Source: Acidovorax delafieldii (GTDB lineage: Bacteria; Pseudomonadota; Gammaproteobacteria; Burkholderiales; Burkholderiaceae_C). From it: a stretch of 64,000 nucleotides of DNA. Under the pieces are notes generated by a model. It was not told the origin of the DNA, did not search any database, and saw nothing but the letters and a program-made list of their open reading frames with translations. A program made the position numbers and the translations under genes. This document shows positions 7,772-15,739 of this stretch, piece by piece. The DNA is taken from the NCBI RefSeq assembly GCF_007993815.1, contig NZ_VJWE01000011.1:248001-312000 (forward strand). Reading direction: 5' to 3'. Each line of letters opens with the position of its first letter. Positions within the stretch are counted from its first letter, which is position 1.

Positions 7772-8578
7772 ATGCAAGCCCTGCGCCACTACCTGCTGGC
7801 CGTGCAGTTCTTCACCCGCATCCCCGTCACTGGGCGGCTGGCGAACTGGGTGGGCTACAGCCCGGCCATGCTGCGGGCCAGCGCGGCGCACTTTCCGGGC
7901 ATCGGCTGGCTGGCGGCGCTTCTGTCCACGGCCGTGTATGCCGCGCTGCACTGGGCGCTGGCGCCCAACCCGCTTGCCCCGGCCGTGGCCGCCGTGTTCT
8001 GCACCATCGCCACGGTGCTGATGACCGGCGGCTTTCATGAAGACGGCCTGGCCGACGTGGCCGACGGCCTGGGCGGCAGCTACGACCGCGAACGCGCGCT
8101 GGACATCATGAAGGACTCGCGCATCGGCGCCTTCGGGGCCATGGCGCTAGTGCTGGCGTTACTGGCCAAGCTCAGCCTGCTGGCGCTGCTGGGGGCGCAC
8201 AGCCTGCCGGTGGCACTGGCGGCCCTGGTCGGCGCGCACGTGTTGTCGCGCTTTTGGCCCCTGCTCATCGTGCGCAGCCTGCCGCATGTGGGTGACACGG
8301 CGCGCTCCAAAAGCAAGCCGCTGGCCGACCAGATCTCCGGCCAGGCACTGGTTGCGGCACTTTTATGGTGTTTTCCGCCCCTTGCGCTAGTCGGATATGC
8401 CCAGACAGCTCTTTTTTTGGTAGCGCCCATCGCTCTCAGCGCGCTCTGCGCGGGCTGGATGGCGCGCTGGTTCGCCCGACGGCTGCAAGGCTTCACCGGC
8501 GACTGCCTAGGCGCCACGCAGCAGGTGAGCGAGATCGGGTTCTACCTGGGCGTGGCCATCGCACTGCGATGGCTATGA
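7772..8578 (+). CDS. cobS: Adenosylcobinamide-GDP ribazoletransferase (cobalamin synthase)
   Basis: Integral membrane enzyme joining adenosylcobinamide-GDP and alpha-ribazole in the last assembly stage of cobalamin, 268 residues. The family motif GGFHEDGLADVADGLGG is at about 87-102, with RALDIMKDSRIGAFG after it, and several hydrophobic segments follow. It overlaps the phosphatase gene by four bases (ATGA), so the two form an operon completing the nucleotide loop. Residues about 203-220 (LALVGYAQTALFLVAPI) are encoded by a dispersed repeat copy, so part of a membrane segment appears repeat-derived. The other cob genes are not in the window. Confidence 0.94.
   Translation: MQALRHYLLAVQFFTRIPVTGRLANWVGYSPAMLRASAAHFPGIGWLAALLSTAVYAALHWALAPNPLAPAVAAVFCTIATVLMTGGFHEDGLADVADGLGGSYDRERALDIMKDSRIGAFGAMALVLALLAKLSLLALLGAHSLPVALAALVGAHVLSRFWPLLIVRSLPHVGDTARSKSKPLADQISGQALVAALLWCFPPLALVGYAQTALFLVAPIALSALCAGWMARWFARRLQGFTGDCLGATQQVSEIGFYLGVAIALRWL
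8381..8430 (-). repeat. TGATAGCTG/AGCGCT repeat inside cobS
   Basis: CTTGCGCTAGTCGGATATGC followed by CCAGACAGCT and GGTAGC aligns over 43 bases with the intergenic copy at 7695-7752 at roughly 28 positions, including GCGCTAGT, ATGCC and GACAGCT. It is wholly within the reading frame and keeps it open. Confidence 0.55.
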
Positions 8579-9177
8579 CGCCCCCCCCTGCCGCCACCAG
8601 CAGCCGCCTGTGGCTGGTGCGCCATGCAGCCCCGCTGGTTCCCCGGGGTACTTGCTATGGCGCGTGGGACGTGCCTGCCGACGCGCAGGCCACCCGCGCT
8701 GCGGCAGAGCGCTTGGCAACGGCCCTTCCCCCCGAGGGGCGCGCTGCGTGCGTGGCGTATTCCACGCTACAAAGATGTGAGCTGCTGGCGCATGAATTAC
8801 AAGCGCTCAGACCGGATTTGACCTTCACTCCCGACGCCCGGCTGCGCGAGATGGACTTCGGCCGCTGGGAAGGGCAGCCCTGGGACGCCATCGGCAAAAG
8901 TGCCATCGACACCTGGGTGGCCGGATTCGCCACCCACACACCCGGCGGGGGCGAAAGCCTGGCCCACATGCTGCACCGCGTGGCAGCAGCCCTGCAGACC
9001 GCCCAGGCGTGGCGCACCGAACAGGGCGTGAAGGAGGTGGTGTGGATCACCCACGCCGGAGTGGCCCGCTGCGTGGCCTGGTTGCAGGAGCGGGGTGAGA
9101 GCGCCCTGCCCCGCTCAGAGGACTGGCCGGTGGCGGCACCGGGCTGGGGGGAATGGGAAATCAGGGAACTGGCCTGA
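8575..9177 (+). CDS. cobC: Histidine phosphatase, alpha-ribazole phosphatase-like
   Basis: 200-residue histidine phosphatase superfamily protein; in this position it most likely dephosphorylates alpha-ribazole (or adenosylcobalamin) 5'-phosphate for cobalamin synthesis. The RHG-type motif appears as LVRHAAP near residue 14, with Ala in place of the usual Gly/Ser. The second catalytic region is DARLREMDFGRWEGQPW, and the late histidine is in VVWITHAGVARC. The ATG at 8575 overlaps the cobS stop (ATGA); an in-frame ATG at 8569 is an equal alternative. Residues about 65-80 (TLQRCELLAHELQALRP) coincide with a dispersed repeat copy. Confidence 0.82.
   Translation: MTPPPAATSSRLWLVRHAAPLVPRGTCYGAWDVPADAQATRAAAERLATALPPEGRAACVAYSTLQRCELLAHELQALRPDLTFTPDARLREMDFGRWEGQPWDAIGKSAIDTWVAGFATHTPGGGESLAHMLHRVAAALQTAQAWRTEQGVKEVVWITHAGVARCVAWLQERGESALPRSEDWPVAAPGWGEWEIRELA
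8766..8813 (+). repeat. TGATAGCTG/AGCGCT repeat inside cobC
   Basis: GCTAC, GAGCTGCTGGCGCATGA, then AC and AAGCGCT match the intergenic copy at 19431-19494 at about 33 of 49 aligned positions with no gaps. It also shares 22 of 30 bases with the copy at the 3' end of murC. It is read in frame as protein. Confidence 0.6.
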
Positions 9178-9197
9178 AGCTGTAGGCCAGCAGGGGC

Positions 9198-9647
9198 CTA
9201 GTTCTTGAGCGGCATGTCCAGCGTCACCGTAGCGGGTCCGCCCATGCTGGTCCCCAGTTGCGCCTGGCGGGGGCCCAGGGCCTGCAACACCAGGCCTTCG
9301 TCCACCGCAGCGCCCACACGGAAGGGCTTGGCGGGCTTGCCGTCCACGGCAATCAGTGCCGCACCGCCGCCGCTGCTGCGCCCCGACAGCACCCCGATCA
9401 GCGTGAACCGGCTCGCGGTGGGTGCCACCGGCGCTGCCACGCCAGGGGCTGCAGGCGCAGCACCCAGCAAACGCGCCAGCGCCTGCGCGTCCATGGCCAC
9501 CGGGGCGGGCGCCACTGCCGAGGCGGAGGAAGCGGACGAAGGCGCCGACAGGCGCAGCCCCCAATAGACCACACTGGCGCCGGCTGCTGCCCAGAGCACC
9601 AGAGTCCCCAGGCGGACGCCCCATTTGCTGTACGTATTGGTCACCAT
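9198..9647 (-). CDS. gspC: Type II secretion system inner-membrane protein GspC
   Basis: 149-residue GspC homologue linking the inner-membrane platform to the outer-membrane secretin. It has a short cytoplasmic start (MVTNTYSKWG), one membrane segment (about 11-30), an Ala/Ser/Pro-rich linker, then the GspC HR domain (about 70-130) with FTLIGVLSGRSSGGGAALIAVDG. It lacks the C-terminal PDZ or coiled-coil domain of the longer enterobacterial and Pseudomonas forms, as is common in Burkholderiales. It is transcribed divergently from gspG with only 48 bases between start codons. Confidence 0.85.
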   Translation of the reverse strand: MVTNTYSKWGVRLGTLVLWAAAGASVVYWGLRLSAPSSASSASAVAPAPVAMDAQALARLLGAAPAAPGVAAPVAPTASRFTLIGVLSGRSSGGGAALIAVDGKPAKPFRVGAAVDEGLVLQALGPRQAQLGTSMGGPATVTLDMPLKN

Positions 9648-9695
9648 GCGGGGATTATGATTCACGCGATTCGACCATCCGAGAGACCGCCAGCA

Positions 9696-10160
9696 GTGAA
9701 CACTTCTTTCTCCCTCCTCGTGCGTTCCGCCCCCCGCCGCGTTGCCAAGTCCGTGGTCCGTGGTTTCACCCTCATCGAGCTGATGGTGGTTCTGGTGATC
9801 ATCGGCGTGCTGGCCGCGCTGATCGTACCCAACGTGCTCGAACGTGCCGACGATGCCCGCGTGACGGCCGCCCGCACCGACATCACCAACATCATGCAGG
9901 CGCTCAAGCTCTACCGCCTGGACAACCAGCGCTACCCCACGGCCGAGCAGGGCCTGCAGTCGCTGGTCATCAAGCCCACTGCGGGCCCCGTACCCGGCAA
10001 CTGGAAGCTGTACCTGGAAAAGCTGCCCAACGACCCCTGGGGCCGCCCTTACCAATACCTCAACCCCGGCATCAAGGGCGAGATCGACGTGATGTCGTTC
10101 GGCGCCGATGGCCAGTCGGGCGGCGAAGGCAAGGACGCCGATATTGGCAGCTGGCAGTAA
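9696..10160 (+). CDS. gspG: Type II secretion major pseudopilin GspG
   Basis: Main subunit of the periplasmic pseudopilus, 154 residues from a GTG start at 9696 (a start further upstream would run into the gspC promoter). The 23-residue positively charged leader ends VVRG, cleavage follows, and the mature N terminus FTLIELMVVLVIIGVLAALI carries the Glu5 needed for assembly. The C-terminal GspG domain has the typical PTAEQGLQSLV and LPNDPWGRPYQYLNPG segments involved in calcium binding in known structures. TATGAT at 9656-9661 is a possible -10 box. First gene of the gspGHIJKLMNDE run. Confidence 0.96.
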   Translation: MNTSFSLLVRSAPRRVAKSVVRGFTLIELMVVLVIIGVLAALIVPNVLERADDARVTAARTDITNIMQALKLYRLDNQRYPTAEQGLQSLVIKPTAGPVPGNWKLYLEKLPNDPWGRPYQYLNPGIKGEIDVMSFGADGQSGGEGKDADIGSWQ

Positions 10161-10334
10161 AGAGATGTGGTCCCCACGGTCGTGCACTGGCGTGTCACTC
10201 CCTGCTCCCCGCAGCAGGCTCGCCCCGCGCTTCGCTGGTGCATGGGGCCGGGCCTTGCTTGGGGCGGCCCGGCGCTGCGGCCGTGCGCCTGGTGGATGCG
10301 CCGTCACCGTTGCGACCGCCCATCGCGCAGCTTC

Positions 10335-10766
10335 ATGAACCGCTCGCGCGGATTCACCCTCCTGGAGCTGCTGGTGGTCATCAGCATCATGGCGCTGGCC
10401 ACGGCGGGCGTGGGGCTGGCGATGCGCGATGGCGGACAGACGCAGCTGGAGCGGGAAGCCGCACGGCTGGCGGCGCTGCTCGAATCCGCGCGTGCACAGT
10501 CCCGCGCAGGGGGCATCCCCGTGCGCTGGCGCGCGCTGCCGGGGGGCTTCCGCTTTGAAGGGCTGCCGCGCAGCGCGCAGGCCGCTCTGCCCAACCAGTG
10601 GCTGGACCCTGGCACCGTGGTGCGCGGGCCGGCAGTGCTGCTACTGGGCCCCGAGCCCCTGATCGGCCCGCAGCAGGTGCTGATCACCCACCAGTCCTCC
10701 CCCGACCGCACCCTGCGCATTGCCACCGACGGTGTGCGCCCGTTTTCCGTGGATGCGGTGCAGTGA
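10335..10766 (+). CDS. gspH: Type II secretion minor pseudopilin GspH
   Basis: 143-residue minor pseudopilin. A six-residue leader (MNRSRG) precedes FTLLELLVVISIMALATA with Glu5, then a GspH-type C-terminal domain (about 45-143). A 174-base gap separates it from gspG, unusual for this otherwise tight operon. The gap is GC-rich and includes GGCCGGGCCTTGCTTGGGGC, which recalls part of the palindromic repeat found in gspJ. An upstream in-frame ATG 45 bases earlier is possible but would lengthen the leader. Confidence 0.9.
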   Translation: MNRSRGFTLLELLVVISIMALATAGVGLAMRDGGQTQLEREAARLAALLESARAQSRAGGIPVRWRALPGGFRFEGLPRSAQAALPNQWLDPGTVVRGPAVLLLGPEPLIGPQQVLITHQSSPDRTLRIATDGVRPFSVDAVQ

Positions 10767-10768
10767 GG

Positions 10769-11137
10769 ATGCGCCGCCCTCTCATCGGCCACCGGGGTTT
10801 CACGCTGGTGGAAGTGCTGGTGGCGCTGGCCATCGTGGCCATTGCCCTCATGGCGGGGCTGCAGGCCACGACGGCGCTCACGCGCAACGCCCTGCGGCAG
10901 TCCGACATCGTGCTCGCGCAGCTGTGCGCGGAGAACGAGCTGGTCAAGGCCCGGCTCTCGCGCCAGATGCCCAGTGTGGGTGACAGCAACCTGACCTGCG
11001 AGCAGGCCGGGCGCCAGCTGCAGGTGGTGACCATCGTGCGGCCTACGCCCAACCCGAGTTTTCGGCGCATCGATGCGCAGGTGCTGGACGGGGACAACTC
11101 CATCCTGCGCCTCTCCACCATCATTGGAAGGTATTGA
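10769..11137 (+). CDS. gspI: Type II secretion minor pseudopilin GspI
   Basis: 122-residue minor pseudopilin of the pseudopilus tip complex. The leader MRRPLIGHRG is followed by FTLVEVLVALAIVAIALMAG with Glu5. The family region ALRQSDIVLAQLCAENELVKAR follows; CAENEL is the typical A-x-N segment of GspI. It starts two bases after the gspH stop and ends by overlapping the gspJ ATG by one base (TGATG). Confidence 0.93.
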   Translation: MRRPLIGHRGFTLVEVLVALAIVAIALMAGLQATTALTRNALRQSDIVLAQLCAENELVKARLSRQMPSVGDSNLTCEQAGRQLQVVTIVRPTPNPSFRRIDAQVLDGDNSILRLSTIIGRY

Positions 11138-11958
11138 TGGAACACCCCCCTGAGGCCCTGCGGGCCTTCCCCCCGCTCTCGCATTGCTGTGCAATGCGGG
11201 CAGGGGGTCGCCGCCAGCGCGGCGGGGCGACCCTTGCGCGGCGTCCGCTGGCCTGGGCCGCGCCAGTTGCTCAGGCCTCGCGCCGGCGCCTCAGCAGTGG
11301 GGGCACGGCCCCGCGCGGCTTCACACTCATCGAGTTGCTGGTCGCGATCAGCGTCATGGCGTTGATCGCCATCCTGAGCTGGCGCGGGCTCGATGGCATG
11401 GTGCGGGCGCAGGAGTCCACGCGCCAGCGGGCAGACGAGATGCTGGTGCTGCAGGCTGCGCTGGGGCAGTGGGGTACGGACCTGGACGCCCTGATGCCCG
11501 TTGCCAACACCACGCCGCTGGACTGGGACGGCCAGGTGCTGCGCCTCACCCGCCGCAGCAGCGCCGTACCCGACGAGGGTGCGCTGGTGGTGGCCTGGAC
11601 CCGCCGCAACAACAACCAGGGCGTGGGCCAGTGGCTGCGCTGGCAGTCGCCGCCAGTGCGCACCCGAGCCGACTGGCGGCAGGCCTGGGAGCAGGCCGCC
11701 CAGTGGGCGCGTACGCCGGGCGACGCCGAGCGGCGCTACGAGGTGACGCTGCTGCCGCTGGACAACTGGCAGATCTTTTACTACCGGGGTGGCGCGTGGT
11801 CCAACCCACAGTCGAGCACGGGCACCCCGACGGGCGACAGCACCTCGGCCATCCCGGACGGCATCCGCCTGCAGATCACCCTGCCCCCGGGCCTGGCGCT
11901 GACGGGCCAGCTCACGCGAGACTGGGTCAACCCGGTGCTGGGCGGAGGCAGGACATGA
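11137..11958 (+). CDS. gspJ: Type II secretion minor pseudopilin GspJ with long repeat-derived leader
   Basis: Minor pseudopilin of the tip complex, 273 residues from the ATG coupled to the gspI stop. The prepilin cleavage site is APRG followed by FTLIELLVAISVMALIAILS, but it lies after a 61-residue leader, against 6-23 in the neighbouring pseudopilins. The leader (His/Pro at the start, later Arg-rich with Cys18-Cys19) is encoded almost entirely by a GC-rich palindromic repeat. An ATG at codon 20 gives a 42-residue leader; there is no in-frame start close to the cleavage site. The mature part (about 62-273) is a normal GspJ. Whether the leader is processed normally cannot be judged from sequence. 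Confidence 0.88.
   Translation: MEHPPEALRAFPPLSHCCAMRAGGRRQRGGATLARRPLAWAAPVAQASRRRLSSGGTAPRGFTLIELLVAISVMALIAILSWRGLDGMVRAQESTRQRADEMLVLQAALGQWGTDLDALMPVANTTPLDWDGQVLRLTRRSSAVPDEGALVVAWTRRNNNQGVGQWLRWQSPPVRTRADWRQAWEQAAQWARTPGDAERRYEVTLLPLDNWQIFYYRGGAWSNPQSSTGTPTGDSTSAIPDGIRLQITLPPGLALTGQLTRDWVNPVLGGGRT
11145..11260 (+). repeat. GC-rich palindromic dispersed repeat in the 5' part of gspJ
   Basis: It begins CCCCCCTGAGG and contains three stacked hairpins: GGCCC-TGC-GGGCC; CGCATTGC-TGT-GCAATGCG (11180-11198) enclosed by CCCCCC and GGGGG; and GGTCGCC...GGCGACC (11206-11232). The opening CCCCCTGAG and the closing CTGGCCTGG are shared with the copy at the 3' end of xerC. From memory, elements of this type are abundant between genes in Comamonadaceae. 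Confidence 0.65.
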
Positions 11959-12968
11959 GCACCCACCGGCTCGCGCGTTGGCGGTGCCAGTGGCACAGAC
12001 GCAAGGAGCACGGCGCCGCCCTGCTCGCCGCCATGCTCACCGTCACGCTGGTCGCCACCTTTGCGGCGGCCGCGATGTGGCAGCAGTGGCGCGCGGTGGA
12101 GGTCGAGACGGCCGAGCGCGGCCACGTGCAGTCCACCTGGATTTTGGTCGGTGCGCTCGACTGGTCGCGGCTCATCCTGCGCGAGGATGGGCGCTCCGGC
12201 GGGGCCGACCACTTGGCCGAGCCCTGGGCCATCCCTCTGCAGGAGGCCCGGCTGTCCACCTTCCTCGCGGCCGACAAGAACGTGACCCAGGTGGACGATG
12301 CCAGCACCGACACCACCGAGGCCTTCCTGTCCGGCCAGATCACCGACCTGCAGGGCCGCCTGAACATCACCAACCTCGCGGAGGGCGGGCAGGTGCAGGC
12401 CGTGGCACTGCGGCAGTTCACCCGATTGTTCGAGCGCCTGGGCCTGCCCGGACAACAACTGAGCACCCTGATCGACGGCCTGCGCCGGGCGCAGGCGGGT
12501 GCAGGCACCGACAGCGGTTCCGCCCCCCTTCTGCCGCCCAGCGTGACCCAGCTGGGGTGGCTGGGCCTGACCCCGGCCACAGTGGCGGCGCTCGCCCCGC
12601 ATGTGACGCTGTTGCCTGTGCGCACCCCGGTCAACCTGAACACCGCCGACATCAACGTGCTCATGGCCGCCATCGACGGGCTGGACAGCGCCACGGCCCA
12701 GAAGATCGTGCAGACGCGCGAGGCGCGGCACTTCCGCACCCTCAGCGACGTGCGCGACCTGGTGGGCGCCAGCATCGACATCAACGAAAGTGCCCACGCC
12801 GTGGCCTCTTCGTACTTCGAAGTGCGGGGCCGCCTGCGCCTGGGCGATGCGATGGTGGACGAGCGCTCTTTGGTGCGCAAACAGGGCATCGACGTGACCA
12901 CACTGTGGCGCGAACGCGGCGCCTTCGACCGGGAAACCACGCAACTGCTGCCCGGGGCACAGCGCTGA
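11955..12968 (+). CDS. gspK: Type II secretion minor pseudopilin GspK
   Basis: Largest minor pseudopilin, capping the pseudopilus tip with GspI and GspJ, 337 residues. The leader ends RRKEHG, followed by AALLAAMLTVTLVATFAAA; like other GspK proteins it lacks Glu5. The helical insert typical of GspK (about 125-255) includes DLQGRLNITNLAEGG, and the two saposin/HhH-like parts contain RTPVNLNTADINVLMAA and FRTLSDVRDLVG. It overlaps gspJ by four bases (ATGA). A 7-bp hairpin, TGAGGGT-GTAACA-ACCCTCA (12966-12985), covers its stop codon and may separate it from gspL. Confidence 0.93.
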   Translation: MSTHRLARWRCQWHRRKEHGAALLAAMLTVTLVATFAAAAMWQQWRAVEVETAERGHVQSTWILVGALDWSRLILREDGRSGGADHLAEPWAIPLQEARLSTFLAADKNVTQVDDASTDTTEAFLSGQITDLQGRLNITNLAEGGQVQAVALRQFTRLFERLGLPGQQLSTLIDGLRRAQAGAGTDSGSAPLLPPSVTQLGWLGLTPATVAALAPHVTLLPVRTPVNLNTADINVLMAAIDGLDSATAQKIVQTREARHFRTLSDVRDLVGASIDINESAHAVASSYFEVRGRLRLGDAMVDERSLVRKQGIDVTTLWRERGAFDRETTQLLPGAQR

Positions 12969-13051
12969 GGGTGTAACAACCCTCACACTGCACCCACCGA
13001 CACCGCCGCTGCGTCACGCCCGCCCCCTAAAATGGCCCGCAAAACCCGCCC

Positions 13052-14338
13052 ATGAGCACCCTGATCCTTTTCCTGCCGCCGGCCCGCCCGGGACCCGCCT
13101 CCGAGTACGCCTACACGCTCACGGCAGACGGCCATTCCGCCCTCCAGCACGCCACCGCACCCGCTGCCCTGCTGCCCGAGCCCACCCGCCCCGGCGGCGA
13201 GGTCGTGGCCGTGGTGCCCGCACGGGCGCTGTCGTGGCAGCGCGTGACCATTCCGGCCGGCGTGCCGCTGGGTGCCGGCCAGCAGACGCCCCGGCTGCGA
13301 TCCGTGCTCGAAGGCCTGCTCGAAGACCGCGTGCTGGACGATGCCAGCCAGCTGCACTTTGCGCTGCAACCCGGCGCACAAAGTCGTGCGCAGGCTGGCG
13401 AACCGGTGTGGGTGGCCGTGTGCGACCGCGCCTGGCTGCGCGAACACCTGCAGGCGCTGGAGGCCGCAGGCCGCCGCGTGGCCCGCGTGGTGCCCGAATT
13501 TGCGCCGGGCCCCACGGCTAGCGGCCAGCCCGAGCTGTGTGCCCTGGGCACGCCCGAAGAGGCCTATGTGGTGCTCACCGGCCATGGCGCCGACCAAGGC
13601 GTGGCGGTGCTGCCGCTGACCCCCATGGCCCTGACCCTGGCACGCGCCGGCTTGCCAGCCGCCGATAGCGGCGACAACCCAGCCCTCACGGTCCGCGCCG
13701 AGCCCGCCGTGGCTGCGCTGGCCGAACGCACCCTGGGCCAGCAAGGCCAACGCATTGCCCTGCACACCACCAGCCAGCGCGCGCTCGATGCCGCCCGCGG
13801 CGACTGGGACCTGGCGCAGTTCGACCTGTCCAGCACCAGCAGCACCCGCGCGCTGCGCAAAGTGGGCAGCGCGCTGAGCGCGGCGCTGTATGCCCCGCAG
13901 TGGCGTGCAGCCCGCTGGGGCGCGGGCGTGCTGGTGGTGGCGCACCTGGTGGGGCTCAATGCCTGGGCCTGGCAAGAACGGCAGGCGCTGACTGCCAAGC
14001 AGGCCAGCGTACGCAACACCCTGACCCAGACCTTCCCCAAAGTGCAGGTGGTGGTCGATGCGCCGGTGCAGATGGAGCGCGAACTCGCCCAGCTGCGGCA
14101 GGCTGCCGGCAGTGTCTCGGCGCGCGACCTGGAGCCCCTGCTGGCGGCGGCTGGAGCGGCCTTGCCCGATGGCCGCCTGCCCAGCAGCATCGAATACACG
14201 CCCGGCGAGCTGCGCCTGCGTGGCGTGACCCTGGCGCCCGATGAAGAATCTGTGGTGTCCGGCCGCCTGCAAGCCGCCGGATACCGCGCCCGCGTGGACG
14301 ATGGCAGCCTGTTGCTGCGCACCGAGGTGAGCCCATGA
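13052..14338 (+). CDS. gspL: Type II secretion inner-membrane protein GspL
   Basis: Inner-membrane platform protein that recruits the ATPase GspE, 428 residues. The cytoplasmic actin-like domain (about 1-285) is followed by a membrane segment (about 290-306, WGAGVLVVAHLVGLNAW) and a periplasmic ferredoxin-like domain (about 330-428) with PDGRLPSSIEYTPGELRLRGV. It overlaps gspM by four bases. An 83-base gap follows gspK. Confidence 0.9.
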   Translation: MSTLILFLPPARPGPASEYAYTLTADGHSALQHATAPAALLPEPTRPGGEVVAVVPARALSWQRVTIPAGVPLGAGQQTPRLRSVLEGLLEDRVLDDASQLHFALQPGAQSRAQAGEPVWVAVCDRAWLREHLQALEAAGRRVARVVPEFAPGPTASGQPELCALGTPEEAYVVLTGHGADQGVAVLPLTPMALTLARAGLPAADSGDNPALTVRAEPAVAALAERTLGQQGQRIALHTTSQRALDAARGDWDLAQFDLSSTSSTRALRKVGSALSAALYAPQWRAARWGAGVLVVAHLVGLNAWAWQERQALTAKQASVRNTLTQTFPKVQVVVDAPVQMERELAQLRQAAGSVSARDLEPLLAAAGAALPDGRLPSSIEYTPGELRLRGVTLAPDEESVVSGRLQAAGYRARVDDGSLLLRTEVSP

Positions 14339-14889
14339 CCCGATCCTCCGCCCTCCAGGACCGCTGGAAAGCCCTGGCGCCCCGCGAGCAGAACCTGGTG
14401 CTGGCCGCCGCCGCGGTGGTGGCGCTGGCCCTGCTGTGGTGGGTGGCCGTCGCCCCAGCACTCGGCACCTTGCGTGCTGCGCCCGCGCGGCACGCCGCAC
14501 TCGACGCCCAGCTGCAGCGCATGCAAAGCCTGCAGGCGGAGGCCCAGCAGCTGCAGGCCACACCCGCCACCAGCCCAGGCGATGCCGTGGGTGCGCTGCG
14601 CACCGCCCTCACGCAGCGCATGGGCAACACGGCACAGCTCAACGTGGCGGGCGACCGCGCCACGGTCACGCTCAAAGGGGCTTCGGCCGACGCGCTGGCC
14701 CAATGGCTGGCCCAAGCCCGCAGCAACGCCCGCGCCACGCCGCTGGAAGCGCGGCTGACCCGCAGCGCAGCCCCTGCTGCTGCGGCGCCCACCGGCAATG
14801 CGCCCATCACCCTGGGCAGCGCGCCCGTGGCCATGCCCCGCTGGGATGGCACCGTGGTGCTGGCCCTGCCCGTCGCCCCGGCCCGCTGA
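14335..14889 (+). CDS. gspM: Type II secretion inner-membrane protein GspM
   Basis: Platform protein partnering GspL, 184 residues: a short cytoplasmic tail with WKALAPREQNLVLAAAAVV typical of GspM, one membrane segment (about 22-42), a coiled-coil rich in Gln/Ala (about 55-80), and a periplasmic ferredoxin-like domain (about 85-150). The C terminus is an Ala/Pro-rich tail. It is translationally coupled to gspL. Confidence 0.88.
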   Translation: MTRSSALQDRWKALAPREQNLVLAAAAVVALALLWWVAVAPALGTLRAAPARHAALDAQLQRMQSLQAEAQQLQATPATSPGDAVGALRTALTQRMGNTAQLNVAGDRATVTLKGASADALAQWLAQARSNARATPLEARLTRSAAPAAAAPTGNAPITLGSAPVAMPRWDGTVVLALPVAPAR

Positions 14890-14922
14890 CCCGCGGACTG
14901 ACCTGAACAACACATTCCCCCC

Positions 14923-15735
14923 GTGGCCCGCAACCTCCGTCCGACACGTCCAGCCCCCAGCTCCGCCCCCCGCACGGCGTGGGGCTGGGCATGGGCCGGT
15001 GCGCTGGCCGGCGTGCTACCCGCCGTGGCAGCCTTTGCGCCCGCGCACTGGCTGGCCGGCGGCGTGGCACGCGCTACCCAGGGACAGGTGCTGTTGCTGC
15101 AGCCAAGGGGCACGGTATGGACCGGCTCGGCCCAACTGGTGTTGACTGGTGGCCAGGCCAGCAAAGACAGCGCCGCCCTGCCCGGCCGGGTGGACTGGCA
15201 GCTGCGCCCCACCTGGGGCGGGCTAAGCGCCCAACTGCACGCAGGCTGCTGCACGCCCGAGCCCCTGCGGGCCCAGGTGCACCTGCGCTGGGCCGGCCCG
15301 CAAATCACTGTGGCCGACGGCCAGAGCCAGTGGCCGGCGGCCTTGCTGGCGGGCCTGGGCACCCCCTGGAACACACTGCAGCCGCAGGGGCAGCTGGCAC
15401 TGCAAACACGCGCGCTGACGGCGCAATGGGCTGCTGGCCGCATGGTGCTGTCGGGCCAGGCCCAGATGGATGCGCGGGCCATGTCCTCGCGCCTGTCCAC
15501 CCTGCGCCCCATGGGCAGCTACCGGCTGGTGCTGCAGGGCGGCGAGGTGCCCACGCTTGCCCTCAGCACCCTCGACGGGGCCCTGCAACTGAGCGGCAGC
15601 GGCCAGTGGGTGGGCAACCGCCTGCGCTTTGCGGGCGAGGCCAGCGCCACCCCCGAGCGGGAGGCCGCACTGTCCAATCTTCTGAACATCATCGGACGGC
15701 GCAATGGCGCGCGCTCCATCATCACCGTGGGTTGA
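14923..15735 (+). CDS. gspN: Type II secretion system protein GspN
   Basis: 270-residue GspN from a GTG start at 14923. One N-terminal membrane segment (about 22-45) is followed by a periplasmic domain with GQVLLLQPRGTVWTGSAQL, which matches the conserved start of GspN, and a C-terminal region ending in a basic/serine stretch. GspN is an accessory, non-universal T2SS component whose function is not well established. The gene ends four bases before the gspD start. Confidence 0.86.
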   Translation: MARNLRPTRPAPSSAPRTAWGWAWAGALAGVLPAVAAFAPAHWLAGGVARATQGQVLLLQPRGTVWTGSAQLVLTGGQASKDSAALPGRVDWQLRPTWGGLSAQLHAGCCTPEPLRAQVHLRWAGPQITVADGQSQWPAALLAGLGTPWNTLQPQGQLALQTRALTAQWAAGRMVLSGQAQMDARAMSSRLSTLRPMGSYRLVLQGGEVPTLALSTLDGALQLSGSGQWVGNRLRFAGEASATPEREAALSNLLNIIGRRNGARSIITVG

Positions 15736-15739
15736 ATCT

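Noticed and set aside
10598..10768. Upstream extension of the gspI frame
   Set aside because: It overlaps gspH in another frame and would put 57 residues before the prepilin leader; the ATG at 10769 has the normal spacing to the gspH stop.
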